A stretch of 64,000 nt of DNA from Isoetes taiwanensis (GCA_021234155.1 JAJEKV010000002.1:11896725-11960724); one strand, 5' to 3'. Numbered from the stretch's first letter, positions 1-13,140 are shown. A program made the numbers and translations. Notes: generated by a model not told the origin, from the letters alone.

Positions 1-1550
1 GCAATTTTTGAAAGAAATGCTAAGGGCCTTAAGCCTCATGTTTGTTATTGCTTACATTGAGTACTTACACCATGTTATTCCAAGGATATAATCCGCATGC
101 TCAATGGATTTTGTGAAGACAATGATATTGATATGGTTTAATGTGGTGAGTAATGGCTTAAGTTTGGTACTGATGTAAAAGAGTCAAGTGCATTTATTTA
201 TTCGACGGAGAATGATTCAACTTCTATTCTGTGTGATCAGTATATATTAAATGCAATAGCATGCCTTGCATCCTCTTCCTAATGAAGCAAGTCTATGTCG
301 CAACTTATCTTGCATTTTTTAAAGTGAGAAAGGGTCTTTTGTCTACTCAAATTGCCAAGATCGCTTTGTTTTTCTGGTGACCTGAATTTGGCATGCTTTA
401 TATATGGCTAGACGCACTAGAAAATAGAAAATAGGAACGACAATTAGCTGTTTATTGCATGGAAGTCGGTCGTCATTCGAGCAAGTGTTGTCGAATTCAA
501 TTGTTTATTTTGTTGGTAAGTGTGACTTTTTGTCTTCACATTTTTGCAAACTTTTAATGCATAGAAGTGTCCACCGCTCAAACAACATTAGTTACAGGAT
601 ATCCACAAAATACACAGACTAAAGGTTAGGTATTCTAAATGTTTAATAAGATACGTATTTTAACTGTTCTTTCTGTGGTCAGTTCAAACAACACTATAAG
701 TAATATCTTGACATCCATTCGAAATATAATTTTTGTTTGCCACATTGTACTGAAGTTGTTGCTAGGTGTTTGCAGTTGTAGACAAAGACAAGTAGCAGAC
801 AACATTACACTGGGGTTTCAGGTAATTTTGATATGTATGTTTCTCTCTTTTTTCAAAATTTATCCTTTCTAATCCTTTGCAATATCATGCGTTTTTCAAA
901 ACTGAAATCTTTACACATTCAATCATGGTGGTTTCATTGAGTATCCCATGGTTGCTCCAAGTAATTAGAAAATAGGAACGTCAGTTAGCAGTTTATTGCA
1001 TAGAATTGTGTCCCCATTCAAGCAAGCATTGTCGAATTCTATTGTTCATTTTGTTGATAAATGTGTCTTTCCGTGTTCACATCACAATACCTGAATAAAA
1101 GAGACAAGAATTTGGAATTCTGTTTTAAAAGGCATTAAATCTAAGAATTTCAATTTGGTCAAGAGACCGTGCTTTTACAATACCTCAATAAAAGAGACAA
1201 GAATTGGAATTCTGTTTTAAATTTGAGACTGTCCATTGTACTGAATATCCTTTGCATGACTTGCTTTATGATCCCACCATCACTAGCTCATATTCCCATT
1301 CCCATCATATAGGTCTTCCTAGATGCCGTCTACAAGAAAGCAAATTGCTCAGTCAGTCCATGTGCAAGAACTGTCAACTAAGGGGATGTCACACTCCTCA
1401 AAAATATTTGTAGGCAGAGATCCGGTAGTACCGTAGATGTGTTCAAATGTGAAGCAATATGCACGAAGTTGAATCTGCAGAATAAACAGAGTCGTGTAAT
1501 GCAACCAAGCCATATATATATGCAGTTGCTCACATCAACTTTCACAAAGG
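1..1550. other. AT-rich gene-free stretch with diverged direct repeats
   Basis: I see no convincing coding sequence here; the open frames are short and have low-complexity composition. Two diverged direct repeats are visible. The segment around 422-540 (beginning agaaaataggaacg) recurs around 967-1085. A shorter block ending in ggaattctgttttaaa occurs at 1086-1130 and again at 1178-1221. GC content rises sharply near 1555, where the LINE appears to begin. Confidence 0.55.
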
Positions 1551-3205
1551 AGATGGCGAGGAGGAAGAATCCTCCAATAAAGGGGAAGGGCTGGTCTCGG
1601 CATGCATGAAGAGGCTGGGGTCGTGAGGAAGTGGCATGCAATTGGTGGCGAGATGAGGGAGCTCTTGGAATCCCCTTCGGTTGAGAGGTATGTGGATTGC
1701 TCTTCCTCTCAATATAATTGGAGACCCCGATAGATTGTGTTTTGGAGACTCGGTCTTGATCCCATCAAGCATACCCCTTTCAAACCGGATGCGGATGCCC
1801 TCTTCCCCGTGCTTGGGAAGGGATCACTTGCTGGTGATGCCCTCTTCTAGGGTGCATGTAGCTGATGTGCCTCTGGGGTGCCCTTGGATACCTCTCGGGA
1901 TGCCAGGCGGCAGCCCTAACTCCCCGTGTCGCCCGCCTGGCGGAGCAATGATCTTGTTGCTTTCGCATCACTTTCGGTAGGGGTTTTCAGATTGGATCAA
2001 GCGCAAGGCTTGAGTGTAGAACGCCCGTGTTCAAGAGCTCTCAAATTTGTGGAGGATCATCATTCTGCTTGACCAGGCAGCTCTTCCGGAGACTCCATGG
2101 ATAGATATTGATCATACGGACATGTTGAGACCATTGAGAATCTAGTTTCATTTTGCGGTATTGGGCTACTTCACGGGTTACATATTGGACACGAGGAGGT
2201 TTAGCTCTTGGCTTGCTTCTAGGACATCCGAGGCGGATTGGTTTGCCGGTATCGATCTCTGAAATTCCTACCAAATAATTTCTTCATAATCATATTTGGG
2301 GCTGAGTCTTCCGTCGCGGCGTTTGGTTAGTCGAGGGGTGGATACTTTGGGTGAATCTTATGTGTTGTATCGTATTATACTCCCGGCAATGTCCACGGTT
2401 CTTTTGGCGGTTAAAATCCGTGTTGGTTCAGATTCGGGATCTTCCTCCCGATCCGATAGTGCCCTGATTTCTTGGTTTCTATGGCTAATGGCCCGGGTGT
2501 ATATTTGGCTCATTCTATTGTGCGAGTCCCCAAGATCGTGTTGCTTTCTGCTTTGCGGCTTGTGCCCACTTCTCTTCCAGTCGTAGTGGTCCCCGGCATT
2601 TTCTCTTCGATTGAAGCTTTTGAATGGGTCCGAGATCCCGGATGTTTCCATCTATTGTGCTACCATCTGACCATGTTGATGATCCTGCTGGTGGTTGTGA
2701 TGTGGTAGGGGTTGCGGGTGCTTCTCTGAGGGACCGGGATTCTCCTGTTCTGAGGCAATGCATGAGAGGACTCCGATGGTGCGATGAGTGGAGTTGGACG
2801 AGGTGGTGTGGTTGGGAGAGGTGGTGTGGGGCGGGGCGGCAGGCCGGGCTGCTGGCCGCCCATTGGATGGCGGGGCTAGGGACGTGGTGGCTCGGGGGAG
2901 GGCTCGGATGATTTGGTTGTGGCTAGGTCCGAGGGGGTCAGGGAGTGGGAGGGGCTGGTGATCCTGGTGGGGATGTCCCGGTAGCGGTATGTGGTGGAGG
3001 CAGAGACTAGTGTGGCCCATGACTCTATGGAGGTGCCTGGGGGACTTCCAACACGTGTTGGAAGTGGAATCTCATGTAGAGCGGCTGTGGATCACATTGC
3101 TTGTGATTAATCCTCCGGCTCTAGATGATGACTCGCGGGAGTGGGCTGATGGCACGGTGGGTAGGCATGTGGGCTGGACACTTCTCCTCCGGGATGAATA
3201 GGTCG

Positions 3206-3805
3206 CATCCTTAGTTGGAATGTGGGGGTGTGGTCCTCTAGTAGTAAGAGGGCCCGTGGTTTCTTTGGCACTTCGCGCCGGCAGATTCGGCCCCGATATT
3301 GTTTGCATTGGGGAGCATAAGTGTCACCGGGGGTGATATGTCTAGGCTCATGAATATGGTTGGTAGGCAGTTTGCCTCTATTGCTTCTTCTTCTGGGCGG
3401 ACTAGTGTGGGTACTCTTATTGCTTGGAGGATGGATGTGCAGGTCACATACTGCGCAGCGAGCATGTTTGGTCGGTGGGCAATAATTAAGTGGTTGGAGG
3501 GAGGGCAAGAGTGGGGGATTGTTAATGTTTATGCCCCTAATCAGCCTTCTCGGTGGGGCTTTATGGGCCTGATTCGGAATAAGTTGCGAGCCCTTGGTGG
3601 GTTGGGTGTCGCTTGGTTGTTGTTAGGGGACTTCAATATGGTAGGCGAAAGTAGAAGATCGCTCGGCTCGGGAACCCGTGTTGTGCATGGGTTTGAGAGA
3701 GACCGATGGTCTTGTTTGTTGCGTGATTTGGCCTTGGTTGAGGTCCCCGGGACTTATCTTTTACCTATTGTAATAGGCAGATTGGTGCGGGCGGGCGTAT
3801 GCTAG
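3206..3805 (+). pseudogene. LINE endonuclease domain remnant
   Basis: The frame starting near 3213 reads RILSWNVGVW, matching the usual N-terminal strand of LINE endonucleases. After a frameshift a stretch reads PDIVCIGEHK, equivalent to the PDIVCLQET-type metal-binding strand. Further on, GIVNVYAPN and WLLLGDFNMV (about 3514-3643) match the conserved VYAPN and GDFN strands of the exonuclease-endonuclease-phosphatase fold. The pieces lie in different frames, so the domain is dead. In an active element it would nick the target DNA to prime reverse transcription. Confidence 0.8.
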
Positions 3806-4799
3806 GCATGACCGGTGTTATGATTCTCCATGCGACTTTGGATGGTGTGCCCTCTTTTTTGCGGAGTAACATTCTCTGTCTACCTCCATTTCTGATCATT
3901 ACCCTCGGGTTTTGTCCGGTCGGTGCAGATTGCCTCTCGGCCCTCTAGGGCGGTTCCCGTTTGAACACCCGGCCTCGGGCCGATGCGGATTTCGGCCCGG
4001 TGCCGGGAGTTGTGGCTTGATACCTTTTCATCTCTGAAGGGTATGTCGGTATGGTGACCGCCTTGGCGGGGTGAAGCATTTTGCCTCGGTCTTTGGTAGG
4101 CGTGTGCGGCCAGGAGAGCGCGATTGCATGGTCTTTATCGGGGAGTTGGAGAGGATTCGGTAGCGACCTTCGATGGCATTAGGGAGAATGCACGGTGTTG
4201 CGGTATTGTTGTTGCTCGAGCAGGTTAAAGTCGCGGGAGGCACGCGATGTGAAGGCTGCCCTTACTGGTTGAAGGAGGGGACACAAGTTCGCTTCGGTGT
4301 TCTTGAGCTGACTAAGGGGTGGGATATCGACATCTATGGCGCCCCTTGCTTTGCTCGATGGCGGACTTTGGAGATGCCCATTTCTCGGGGTTTTCGCGTG
4401 ACAGCTCTTCCCTATGAGCAGGAGATGCGGGAGCTTGTTTTGGGGGCTGTTAAGCCATCTATTCCGCCTCACCGGCGGAGAGCTTGGAGCAGAGCTCTCC
4501 GGAGAGGATTTAGCGGTGGCACGTATGTGCATGGCCAAGGATAAATGTCCCGGCTGGATGGCATCCAATGGAGTTCTTTCGGACTTATTGGAAATGGGCT
4601 GGTGAGTCGGTGTACCAAGTGTACCTTGAGTTGCTGCAGATCTTCTCAAATGGATAGGATCTTGAATACCGCGACGCATTTCCTTGATTCCTAAGGTTAA
4701 GCGACCTTCTACTATTAATGATTGGAGGCCTATCTCCTTGTTGTCCCTCTGTGTATAAGATTATTGCGAAAAAGCCCTAGCGAAGAGAAGTTGAAAGCG

Positions 4800-5910
4800 G
4801 TGTTGACTTCTTCCATTAGTAAGGTGCGTACCGGGTTTGTCCCGGGAGGAACATTTTGACTAATGTTGCCGCAGCTTATGAGGGCCTTTATTGGGCCAGA
4901 AGAACAGGTCAAGGCATTGCCTATCTTAAGCTTGACTTTGTGTCCGTTGGGAGTTCTTGTCTGCCATGATGTTAGCGTTGGGCTCTGGTCCACGCTTTCT
5001 GAGAGATCATCATGAAGCATAGATAGGTCAGCAGACGGGCCACGGTGGTGTGCGGGGTGAACCCTCCGCCTTTTTCTCCTTAGGCAGAGGGGTGCGTCAG
5101 GGGTGCCCTTTGGCGCCGTTTTTGTTTACGATTGTGGTGGAGGCACTGTCTCAGTTGTTTTTGGCTGCAGTGGAGGAGGGAGTGGTGGATGGGCTTCGGA
5201 TGCAGGATGGTAGCCAGCAGATTATTAACCAGTTTGCCGATGACACTTTCCTCTTCTTGGTGGCAGAAGAGAGGAATTTGCGGAATGTGAAGGGTTTGTT
5301 GGGGCCTCAGGCATTCTTCTGAATTGGGGTAAGTGCTCCGCATTATGGGCCCAGCTGACTCCGCCTCCCCCTTGTTTGGCTCTATTCCCTTGGAAGGTGC
5401 TTCCAGGTAATGTGTGTACTAAGCTGTTGGGTATTCCCTTTGGAGGGGATGTTTCCATGGGGAGGGTGTGGGATGAGATTTTGCAGGGGTTGCAGAAACA
5501 CCTCAATTGGTGGAAGGGTAGCAAGTTGTCCATCAGGTAGGATCACTATTGCCAAGTCAGTACTTTGTAGCACCCATGTGTATACAGTATCTGCGATGCT
5601 AGCTCCTGAGGGTAAGATACAGGCTTTGGATAAGATTGTTCAAAATTTTGTGTGGGGCGGGGATGATGCGGTTATTAAAGTGGCTTGGTGGAAGTGTCTC
5701 TGCCCCCGGGAGGATGGGGGCTTGGCCATTCTGGATTTGGCGCTGCATAGTAAGGTGCAGGATGGAGCATCTTCTTCTGGTGCGGCGCTGTTGTTGCAGT
5801 CTCTTCGCCATTGTGTGGCGTTTGGGAAGCCGTCTGTGCATGTGGAGTTGCCCTGGGCACTGTTGTATGGTCTCCGGCCTTTCCCACATGCATCCCCTTT
5901 TCTCACATGA
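4800..5910 (+). pseudogene. LINE reverse transcriptase and post-RT region remnant
   Basis: RT hallmarks are clear. TGFVPGR lies near 4830 in one frame, GVRQGCPLAPFLF at about 5088-5127, and the catalytic box FADDTFLF at about 5233-5256, a variant of YADD with both aspartates kept. After a frameshift the post-RT region continues as LGIPFGG and later as GRITIAKSVL to NFVWGG (5530-5670), typical of plant LINEs. At least four frame changes separate the blocks. The aspartates are intact but the chain is not. Confidence 0.85.
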
Positions 5911-6389
5911 GTGTTGTGGGCTTGGAATCATGTGCGTGTGCTCTTTCAGCTAGATTATGCCTCAGTTTATCACCACTCTTCTCCTTTCTTGTGGGTTCCT
6001 CTACCCCCAGAGACTTGCCCTTGGTCGCCGTGCATGCTCGGGCCTTGAGCCGTTGGAGGCGAAGCTGTTGTATTCACCTTGGAGGATTGGTATTGGGGTG
6101 GTCAGCTAGCTTTGTGGGAGTTCTTCGAAGCTCGCTTTGAGGGGCAAGGCGTGGATGGGCTATCTGGGAGCACGTGGCGGGGAGTATTCCGCTACACATA
6201 CCTATAGTCCCTCAGGATGATGTGGTGGTGCAGGTTTGGAAGGTTCATCCAGATGTTGTGTCTTCTTGCTTTGTGCGGTCTTCTTACCGGGTGCTGGCTA
6301 TTCATGACACACTTTGCCCCTTCCGTGCAAGTGGTCTCTGCGGCTTAGGGTTCTCGATGGCTTCGGTTTGGATGTGGACATGGAGCTCA

Positions 6390-7009
6390 CTTCCTCCACA
6401 GAAGGTTAGGTGCTTCGTGGCGTGTGGTGCATCCGGTAGACGGGGTGAATGCCCTTGTGAGTCGGTTTAGGCGGTGTGAGCCCCCTCGCCCCTTGTTGTG
6501 GCCTTCATCGTGGAGGCGTGGAGCATTATGCGGGTTTTATGCCCTCACTTGCAGGCTGCCTGGGATTGGGTTAGGGCTCTGTTTCAGGTGAGATTGACTA
6601 GCCAGCAGTTGCTACTTCATGTGTATCCTGGTGCTTGGCAGCTCTTGCGGCGGCAAAGCCTTGCATCCGCGGGCTTGGTTGGTGTGGTTTGATTTGGAAG
6701 CGGCGGTTGTGGATCTTCGGGGGATTCGTGACTGGGCCTCTCTCGATTCCTCGACTTCGGGTACAAGCTATTTGAAAGCTTTCTAGTGTTCCCGGGAGTA
6801 GTAGAGCGGAAGTTTGCCATTTGGCGGGACTTCTTGGGTGTTGTAGATGGTGATGGTCGGTTTGTACAGCAGTAGAGTTGCAGTTTTTCTGTGAGTTTGT
6901 TGTGGAGTGTCGAGGTATAGCTGTCTCCTTGGGGCAGTTCTCCTTCCTCCTCACTTGCTTTGTAACATTACCATTCTTTTAATATATTGATGACACAGTT
7001 CTTCACACA

Positions 7010-7045
<36 letters not shown>
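6390..7045 (+). pseudogene. LINE C-terminal region, 3' UTR and poly(A)
   Basis: The segment near 6560-6650 encodes WDWVRALFQVRLTSQQLLL, closely matching the C-terminal part of the LINE fragment at 21.4 kb, where the same motif follows a CPVC...HCFFMC zinc-knuckle. Here the zinc-knuckle itself is scrambled by frameshifts. The element ends with 35 consecutive A at 7011-7045, the expected 3' end of a LINE inserted on the plus strand. Confidence 0.75.
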
Positions 7046-7047
<2 letters not shown>

Positions 7048-8540
7048 AGCAAAAAAGCGCAACAGGAGGCTTGGGCAGCTTTAGACTTATTCAATTTCTT
7101 ATTAGAAAAGCATGTAGAAGACAAACTATTAGCATACGGAATATTCAAACTTGGCATTCATGTATATCAAAATAACTTTAAATTGAAAGGCTACATTAAA
7201 ACCACGATTACATAGATTAATTTCATTTTTGAGGACAAGAAGATGAATAATAAAGAATTTAAATGCCATGAAAATCGTGAAGATATTTATCCATGTTTAG
7301 GCATTTAAAGCTTGTCAAACAAGCTTAATCACTATAGATATTGGAGATAAAGTTATGTTAAGAATATTTGCATTTGATATTTCAAGGAAGATGTTATTTG
7401 TGGAATTAGATCGACAGATTTTATGTTTGTTTCCAAACATTTGTCTGCAAGATTTGACTATTAGCAAATACACATCTCTAGACTGTTTTTTGAGAGCCTT
7501 CGTGTGCATGTTACGGAGAGGTTGCAATCACATGTCACAAATATTCTTCCAAAAAGCATAACAGGTGCAGCTTATTTGACAAATTACATTGGTACAATAC
7601 CATTTCAAAATACAAAAGTGTAATAAGGACTTTCAATTAGACATTCAGTTCCATCAAAACGAAGTGGCAAGAACATTCCATGTCAACCCACATAGCATAA
7701 ATTTAACTATCACATGTCTAAGTTAGTTGTCACGTGCAATTGGTAATGATCATTGCTCTAGTATCTTTCAATTTAACTTGACTTCATCTTGGCAAATGGT
7801 TCACTTTCTAGTCGGTGCAAGGGAGCATTCCAGTTGTGTACAACTTTCTACAATGTAATTATGTTTCCTAGGATGGGTCCTATGATAGGCATATACTAAC
7901 TTGACTTCATCTTGGCAAATGGTTAAGCACTTTCTAGTCGGTGCAAGGGAGCATTCCAGTTGTGTACAACTTTCTACAATGTAATTATGTTTGTGTCCAC
8001 TATAATAGGATTTGCAGGGAAGGTTAATACACTTTACAAAAGGGTTTGGAAGCCTTAATATTTGGTTATTATATGAAATCTAGCATGAAGTGCAAAAGAT
8101 CTCAAATAATGAATTTACTTGCACCTCAATACTTGAGATAAGAAGACGTGTTATTGAGCTGGACAGAGGAACTACCTTACTCGCATAAAACTCGGACAAT
8201 CTGAGAAGTTAAAGTCTTGTAGATGCACGAGTTGTCTAGAACATAAAATATTATCAACCTCTACTGAAGCTAGGTAGCACATATAGCTGAGTAAACCTAC
8301 CACAAAAGAGAGCATGACATAGTATGTTCTCGAGCATAGGATGAGGTAAAAGAAGTGTGGATTGACCTATCCTGAAGTATACTGCTACATTTAATGACTA
8401 GAAATGAAACAAAGAGAATCTAAGACTTATGAGCTGGACAGAGGAACTACCTTACTCGCATATCATTTAGACTCAGAGAACCTGACAAGTTAAAGTCTTG
8501 TAGCAGGTTAAACTCCTCTGCTCAAGCATATGCACGAGTT
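7046..8540. other. Gene-free AT-rich stretch with two local duplications
   Basis: No gene is supported. A 92-95 bp block starting aacttgacttcatc occurs at 7775-7866 and again at 7898-7992, differing mainly by a 4-base insertion. A second block starting gagctggacagagg occurs at 8156-8236 and in a longer form at 8431-8541. The second version has gained about 30 bases before the shared end gcacgagttgt. Confidence 0.6.
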
Positions 8541-11500
8541 GTGCATAATAAAAGGAAAAATACTGCATCTTACTGCCACTTTATCTGTGTATTGTTTTTG
8601 ATCAAAGCTTTTTTTGTTCCCTGCTATGGAATTAGCTCTCCATGTAGAAATTTGCAAATGAAAACACTCCAAGACATGCCTACACTGTCATTAAATGCAC
8701 ACTTTTCTGCATGTCTGCCTCATCAGATTTCTGCAGATAGAAATCTACGTACGTGCAGCACCCTTGATTGTGCATATACTGTCCATTTGTAGGACAGCAA
8801 ACCATACTGCATATACCCTTATTGATTGTCAGTCATCTGCAAGGTTCAAACATCTTTCTTGCATTTGATAACAGAAAGGTGGCTAAAGGTGTTTTCAGAA
8901 TTTCATAAATGAAAATCATTTGAATGTACAATATAGACATTCGGCTCACAATTCCAAGAAGCATCAAGAATCAGCTTGAAATCTAACCTGTCCAAATTCA
9001 TCGTGCTTAAATCCTCTTACCCTGCTGATTCCTCAATCCAAAGCTGCAGAAAATTCATATTATGCAGGTGCATCACATAGTATGCGCCTCATGAGAACAG
9101 GTGTGTATTGTTGCAGTTGCAGGCTTTGTTCTATCTTTGCCTCATAGTATGGATAATCAATATGGTTCTCCAGTCAAGGTGTGAAATATGGTTCTCCGAA
9201 GACAACGCCTTGTTGCACATTATACAGCTTAGGCCACTCCGTCATAGCTATTCAGGCCTCTGGCCCTGCTGCTATATCAATATGCAGCTCTAAGATCATA
9301 CCATAAGCCCCTTCAATAACTTCGGGTAGACAACATGATTCTCATGACAATCCAAAGGAGCATGTGCTGGGTTCTCCTGGTTTTCATTTATGCAAACAAC
9401 ACATTCATAATGATGGCACGGCAGATACAATGCTAAATACCCTATGTAAACAACATGGCATATGCCAAAAAATAAACTTCTTGCTTAATAATGCATGCAA
9501 GCATGTATAGCTTCTTGATGCGATCAAGAGAGGTGGAGCTTCCAAGTAAAAAACAACCGGGAATATGAAAGAAGCTGGAGATTAGAGATAGCTTTACTTA
9601 GGAAGAAAATACATGCTGGGCTTCAAGATGAAGCTGAAGACAAATTCTACTTATTAGCGAACTGTAACACCACTGTATAGCATATGACAGATTCAGAGTT
9701 GATCCGCACAACCTGTTATTAAAGTAGTGCATAGGGTAACAAACACAACGATTGATTATTTGGATTACGAGATGGAAAAAGGACTCAAAGGGCATGCCAA
9801 CTTTCCTTATAGTCTTGCAATTTATCATGCTAGTATAGCAAATCATACTTTAGTGGGGAACCTATATGCAGATGGACACAACCAGATATTAGAGACAGCA
9901 GCAACTCAAGCTGAGGGTATAATCTTGAAGCATGTACTGTTATCAATAAGGGAAATAAAATCTATAACCTACTATGATATAACAGTAGAATAATATGAAG
10001 AAGCCCAAGAAAAAATGTTGTGCACAAATTTTTACCTTGAAGCAAGTACTGTTTTCTTGGCTATCCAACTACAAATACTTGTGGATCCTTATTGAATCAA
10101 GCTCAAGTTGAAAAAAAAAAAGCATTGTTATCTTTTTTGAGTGCCCTCGCGCCTGATTTGGAATAGTGGAAGAATCGATGTGTAGAGCTCATTCTAAAGC
10201 TCCTGTTCAAAATAGAATTAAACATTCATGCAAAATGGGCCAGTTAATATACTTCAGTGCTAAACCAAACTTTTTCGAAGAGTCTGAAGCTTTTGCAGAC
10301 AAATGCCAAGAAGGAAAGTTGTAGTCCTGCATTTCACAATAAAGAAATAATTAGCATTTTGATGCATTTCTGAAGGAAGATCAAGCAGAAATAGAGATAA
10401 TAAGAAATACACATGAGGAGGTGTTTGACTGTAACAGGCTGACGGTTTCCAAATTGCTATCTATCTCTCATCACTTCTTCTAACAGGCTGTACTCTCATC
10501 GGTTCTTCTAGCAGGTTGAACGGTTCCAAATTGCACCCAACTTACCCTGAAGTCGTGGCAAAATGAAGGCCGCCTCAGAAGACGAAATTCAAGAATGCAA
10601 AAAGAAAGTCGGGTCTTTCTGAAAAGCCGATTCATACTCATCGCCATAGCCTACACAATAGAATAGAGGCGCTCTCTGGAAAGACGAATACGCCTTGGAA
10701 AAAAAAAAACGGGAGAAAAATCTTCCATAGAGAGGGATCTTTAGTAGGTTATGTCTTCTTCCTGAGGTCAAAACAGATGTCCACCATCAAGGTAGCAGAA
10801 TATATTACCGAGGTTGAAACAGAAATGCAACACCAACAGAATATGTATATAACCTAGATCATCTAAATCCTGCAATAGAATAGAAATGCCCGTTCTCCAA
10901 AAGTCACGAAGCAATTATTTTTTTCAGCCGTTGTTAAGGATAGATCTGTTGCCATATACATTGGTTTTGGAAGAACGTTGGCGAAACAGGCAGACCCGAG
11001 CATGGCGAACTGCTCTGACAGGCAGGAGTTTGAAAGATGAGGGAGACGACGGTCTCAAAAGGCATGGATTACTATTTTTCTCCGTCGTTCCTTTTAGTTA
11101 GATCAAAATCTAATGGTGTATAGAGAATCCAACTCATTTTTTTATACACGTGGATAGGCTGGGCTTCAAGATAACATGACACTCGAGGTTAGGCTGTTGC
11201 GCTAAAAAAAAACTTCTTTCACATGAGGACACTAGCTATAACAAGGATATAGATCACTATAAATCAGGGGTTGATTGAAAGCTGATTTAGTTCGCAAATA
11301 ACTCACTATAGTTTTCCTTCAAGTGCAATCATTGAGGAAGTCAATGGAAGAAAGAGTAAAGTTTATCGTTGTTCCTTTGATAATGTGCAAAGGTCTTGCG
11401 TGCATAGATTCAACTAATTTTTCATCCATATAACTTCTACATGCATTTCGTTTGTATTTATTACTTTACATTTGTATACATGTTGTGCAGGCAAATACTG

Positions 11501-11625
11501 ACGAATCCATTGCATATATTGTGCACACATAGATAGATAGTTAGTTGCGTACAAGGTATGAAGTTAGAATACAATGAATACCAACAATTATTATTGAATT
11601 TCTATCTAATAGCTATACCCTCACA
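8541..11625. other. Gene-free stretch
   Basis: Several frames of 60-90 codons exist on both strands, but none shows a domain, a plausible start context or a splice pattern I can defend. A short repeated phrase around gcaggctg...ggttccaaattgc occurs at 10434-10550. The slightly GC-richer segment 10880-11090 resembles dispersed repeat sequence rather than a gene. Confidence 0.5.
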
Positions 11626-11660
11626 TATAGAAAGCCCACTCAAGGTGGCAATTTTCTACT
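11626..11660 (+). mobile_element. Degenerate Helitron-like 3' terminus
   Basis: A hairpin GCCCAC-TCAAG-GTGGC (11634-11649) is followed six bases later by CTAC. The block is nearly the same as the better-preserved terminus at 12097-12127, including the upstream atagaaagccca. Helitrons end in a short GC-rich hairpin, then CTRR; here the last base is C, so this copy is decayed. No 5' end or Rep/helicase gene was found nearby. Confidence 0.45.
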
Positions 11661-12093
11661 TCAAATATATTTGAGACCATATCTAGATGTCTAAATTGCT
11701 AATTATTGGTAGAGGCAAACATGATGGAGACTAAATTTCAAATTTTAACCAAATTAGGATTTTGTTTAAATTAGAATTTTGTTTAAATATGAAACAGAAA
11801 CATGATCCAACATTCATTAACACAAGCAACCAATATAAAAAACAAAAGCCTGATTTAAGAAGGAAGGCGCTTTACATTTTTACAAACGAGGAGGAGTTTT
11901 GCAACAAGAAAACTAATCAAGGGACTACTGAGACTGGGTTTCCCAAATGAAAGGATACAAAAATCCAACACAAAAACTACACAACCACGTCTTACAATAC
12001 ATTAAAAACAATACACTGCATATACAAATTTCAACTTAACGTCACTTACTCATAGAGAACGCATTAGTGTCCCAGTATTCATATACAATCGCA

Positions 12094-12127
12094 TAGAAAG
12101 CCCACCGAAGGTGGGCAATTTTCTAGT
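12094..12127 (+). mobile_element. Helitron-like 3' terminus (hairpin plus CTAG|T)
   Basis: GCCCACC-GAA-GGTGGGC at 12100-12116 forms a perfect 7-bp hairpin. After six bases comes CTAG at 12123-12126, followed by T. This is the defining 3' end of Helitrons (hairpin, about 6-10 bases, CTRR, insertion before T). The element body would lie to the left, within 8.5-12.1 kb, but I could not identify its TC 5' end, so only the terminus is annotated. It is most likely a non-autonomous copy. Confidence 0.6.
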
Positions 12128-12764
12128 AGTGTATAATTTAAGGTCTATATTAGGTTCCCAAAACTAGTATTAATATAAATCAAACATGGAGTAGGCCACA
12201 AGACATTTCAAGGCCATTAGCATATCATAAAGAATAACCTAAAGCTAGCACTAGCAATAAGGACATTATTCAAGGTGAGGTCATTTTTCAAGGTGACCGG
12301 GATTAGGGTCCAATGAGCAAACTTCATGTTCGAAGCTCCTCTCCATGTCTATTGCCTTGGAGGAAAACTATAAGCAAACACAAATCAAACAAGTACATAG
12401 CCGAGAAAGATGCTTAATGTGCAAGCAGGAGCAGGATGTTCAAACAACCTTACACAACTACTTAATATGATGATCAATATCCTCGAAATGATGTCTCAAA
12501 CCAATAAAGTGTGAAGGATTTGAGTTCCTTTGAGTTCACACAATTTCGAAACTAAACAGAAACTTTTGGCTTTGACGTTGATGATAGATTTGAGGCACAT
12601 TAATGATAAGTAGCCCCAAATTCCTAATTAGGATGGGGGCAGGAGTAAACTCTGCTAAAAGTTGATAAAAATAAATTAGGATTGATACGTACAATTCTGC
12701 TATTTTGTTTGCTTTCAACTACAAACTACAACCCTTCACATCTCTACATTTCAGACAAGGCAGG
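12128..12764. other. Gene-free AT-rich stretch
   Basis: No coding, RNA or repeat feature could be supported between the Helitron-like terminus and the HHP pseudogene fragment. Confidence 0.45.
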
Positions 12765-13140
12765 CTCCTGCAACAAGTAGAACATGTAAGAGTTGATGAC
12801 TATGATCAGCAATATCAAATGTACCTGGTTTCCACCTCTCTGGTATTCTAGTTGCATATAAATGGCCCCCCAAGGTCATTAAATAGACCCATTGCAATTT
12901 CATAAACAATAGTTGTAATCATCACAGGCTCATCCCCATGCATAGCCAATTTATGCAACACAGGATCGATACCTAACACGTCCATTCCGAAAGATAACGT
13001 GCTCTGAAATGAAAGTCCAATAATTCGATGACTGGAAAAATGGGAGCAAAGAAATAAGGATAGCTGCAAGCCATATAACAGTTATTGTTATCAAATACAA
13101 ATTTCTCCAAGATTTCTCCAAGCTGGGCTGCACATAAAAG
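12765..13140 (-). pseudogene. Heptahelical protein (HHP / AdipoR-PAQR family) C-terminal fragment, frameshifted
   Basis: Read on the minus strand in three successive frames, this segment matches the C-terminal half of plant HHP proteins, seven-pass membrane proteins related to adiponectin receptors. An LYLITITV...ILISLLPFFQSSNY stretch resembles a late transmembrane helix. VLGIDPVLHK...ITTIVYEIAMGL follows in another frame. After a further shift inside a GGGGGGCC run comes YATRIPERWKPGTFDI and then HSHQLLHVLLVAGA, the hallmark PAQR histidine motif (zinc-binding HxxxH-type). The final residues are replaced by a stop. At least three frame breaks and the lack of upstream exons make it a dead fragment. 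No introns interrupt it, so it may be a single old exon or a retrocopy piece. Confidence 0.72.

Larger units (their letters stand above)
1555..7045 (+). mobile_element. Degenerate non-LTR retrotransposon (LINE), near full length, with poly(A) tail
   Basis: This GC-rich block in an AT-rich landscape carries, in order, remnants of an apurinic-like endonuclease (3206-3780), reverse transcriptase (about 4820-5330), the post-RT region (5410-5900), a C-terminal region and a 35-base A tract at 7011-7045. That is the standard LINE ORF2 order followed by a retrotransposition tail. The frame is broken many times by frameshifts and stops, so it cannot be autonomous. The segment 1555-3190 is equally GC-rich and probably held ORF1, but I recognise no clear ORF1 domain in it. 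The 5' boundary is placed by composition only, and I found no convincing target-site duplication. A related fragment of the same family lies at 21361-21905. Confidence 0.85.

Noticed and set aside
1557-3190. Several overlapping frames of 80-120 codons as independent genes
   Set aside because: High GC removes stop codons in all frames. The block is contiguous with the decayed LINE and no domain is visible.
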